DNA from: Phoronis australis
Lineage: Eukaryota; Phoronida; Phoronidae
Direction: 5' to 3'
DNA length: 64,000 bases
Assembly: GCA_002633005.1 (NCBI GenBank)
Contig: NMRA01000049.1
Location: forward strand, 850,011 to 914,010
Translations under genes and position numbers: made by a program
In this document: piece by piece, positions 62,601 to 64,000 of the stretch
Position numbering within the stretch: the first letter of the stretch is position 1
How the letters are laid out: the number at the start of each line of letters is the position of its first letter
Notes under the pieces: generated by a model
Told to the model about the DNA's origin: nothing
The model's database searches: none
What the model saw: the letters and a program-made list of their open reading frames with translations, nothing else

Positions 62601-64000
62601 ATATAGATGGTGAAAACTCAAAACCCAGCTGAAAAACTTGCTTTACCAAACTTCACAAACTCTACACGTATCTGACCCTCAATCAGTTCTAGTGGTTTTT
62701 TTGGTGACCACGTTGCAGAGGTGTACCTCTAGCTGACCTCATCTCTGCCAAAGGCCGAAGATGGCAACCAAGTGACACTAACACGTAACGCCCCTTCGTT
62801 GTTATTGAGAGCAATGGCAGCATAAAATTAAAAGTTTATCATCGTCCACTGTGTTCCCTTAAGTGAGATGCCACACCGACATTTGTAAGATGTCATGCAG
62901 ATAAACTGCAACGTACTGTTGTGCAACAAGGAAATAGACATCTGTATGCATATAGTTTGCTACATGTACATTGGAAACACGCAAGTGAATTGTAATTGGT
63001 AATCTACAAGAACACGTTAGAATTCTACTGGTTTAGTAAAACTGTACCCTATTACGTGCATTCAGGCTTTCTGTCAACATGTACGTTTCTCGGTTAACGT
63101 TGATTCAATGCAGACATCGATGAAGTCTTGTAGGGTTTTCTGCAAGACGACAATACAAAATAAGTGACTTTTATATGATTGTAACTTACATTTCTGCAGT
63201 GTCACTCGAGTCCAGAGGGGAGTCATCTTGGATGTTAAATTAGCCATTTCCATCATCAGAGATATTGCAATTGTTCCTAATGTTTAGGCGTCTCAATACA
63301 TGTAGCAATCGGTGCAGTTGTCGCTCCCGGTGCCCTCGTCCTGAATGGCATGGCTCATTACATTATTCAATTCATGCTGACCATTGCTATTATCTATTTT
63401 TGCTCAGAGAGGCCTGGAATGCGAAATAAACAGACTAAATTGCAAAGTGGTTCGCAGCCGTTGAAACAGAATTCGACATGTTCACCAGATATCTTACGGT
63501 TTTCTCGTAAAGATTTCGAATTTCTGTTGATGTCAAAGCATTTTTTTTTTTTAGCTTCAAAATAAAATGCTATCGGTCAACTGCTTGTGACTTCGTTGAT
63601 TTTTCTCCCACAATGCAAAACAAGTCTCCTTATTTGCTATGGCAAGACATAGATAGAGCACATTTCCCGGCCTTATATGGAAAATGTGACCCTTGACATT
63701 AGATGCGCACGTATGGTACGACGTGTGCCAAATCGCCTGCAGTTATTTATTTTTTATTAGATGCAAACAAAACAATGACGGCGTCAAGCAGCAGCTTGAT
63801 TAAGAGATGTTTAAAATCAGTCGCAAGTGTATCGCAGTATTCAAACATATTCTGAAATGCACTTGGGATTCTCCTAGGGAAATTAGAGTGCGATCACTTT
63901 TGATAATCTGCTGATAATATCCTTCTTGCCAGTCAGTTCTTTGTCGAATGTTTGTGAGCGCAGAAGCACGTTTATTATATGTGTGAGGGAGATTAGAAAC
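62601..64000. other. Right-edge non-coding DNA
   Basis: No gene was recognised. The last bases, GTGAGGGAGATTAGAAAC, match 60275-60292 (GGGAGGGAGATTAGAAAC). AAATGTGACC(T/C)TTGAC with a nearby GCGCAYG-type box also occurs in both places (60203-60260 and 63684-63710). A repeat may therefore continue beyond the window. Confidence 0.45.

Overview
The window is animal nuclear DNA. It is AT-rich, with spliced genes that use GT-AG introns, and repeats and introns fill most of the space. It holds two single N characters, at 4905 and 46186. Three conserved genes were recognised from their translations: the 5' part of a proteasome alpha-1 gene (PSMA1, minus strand), a complete BTBD10/KCTD20-type BTB-domain gene (plus strand), and a complete ependymin-related secreted-protein gene (plus strand). 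A fourth gene is an intronless peptide-type GPCR (minus strand). The receptor type, the abundance of ependymin-related genes in marine invertebrates, and the PSMA1-BTBD10 neighbourhood (the two human genes both lie on 11p15) suggest a marine invertebrate. A non-vertebrate deuterostome such as a hemichordate or echinoderm is possible, but this is an inference and the species cannot be named.

Layout. 1-1000: two copies of a repeat family, lying within or beside a PSMA1 intron. 1410-7235: PSMA1 exons 3, 2 and 1, with the rest of the gene beyond the left edge. 7236-10200: divergent intergenic region with direct repeats and a tRNA-Glu-like SINE or pseudogene. 10201-25230: seven-exon BTBD10-like gene, followed by a probable 3' UTR to about 26785. 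26786-35062: gene-poor DNA with a long hairpin, an inverted-repeat element and a probable retroelement ORF remnant. 35063-41777: five-exon ependymin-related gene. 44273-48060: two adjacent near-identical copies of a 1.9 kb segment with an N at the junction. 49077-50267: GPCR. 50268-64000: mostly no recognisable genes, with hairpins, a diverged tandem repeat at 58.6-59.15 kb, repeat-family copies at 60.5 and 61.7-62.6 kb, and a tentative Cys-rich terminal exon at 60.9-61.1 kb.

The most striking non-genic structure is a dispersed repeat made of degenerate units about 115-200 bp long. Its end carries a perfect palindrome and a GTCC microsatellite. Its units repeatedly carry a 14-bp sequence identical to the vertebrate CTCF core consensus (CCASYAGRKGGCRS). 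Six perfect matches and several near matches are visible. The copy at the left edge has the motifs on the plus strand, and the copy in BTBD10 intron 1 has them on the minus strand. They therefore point toward each other across the two divergent promoters. Whether any factor binds them is unknown.
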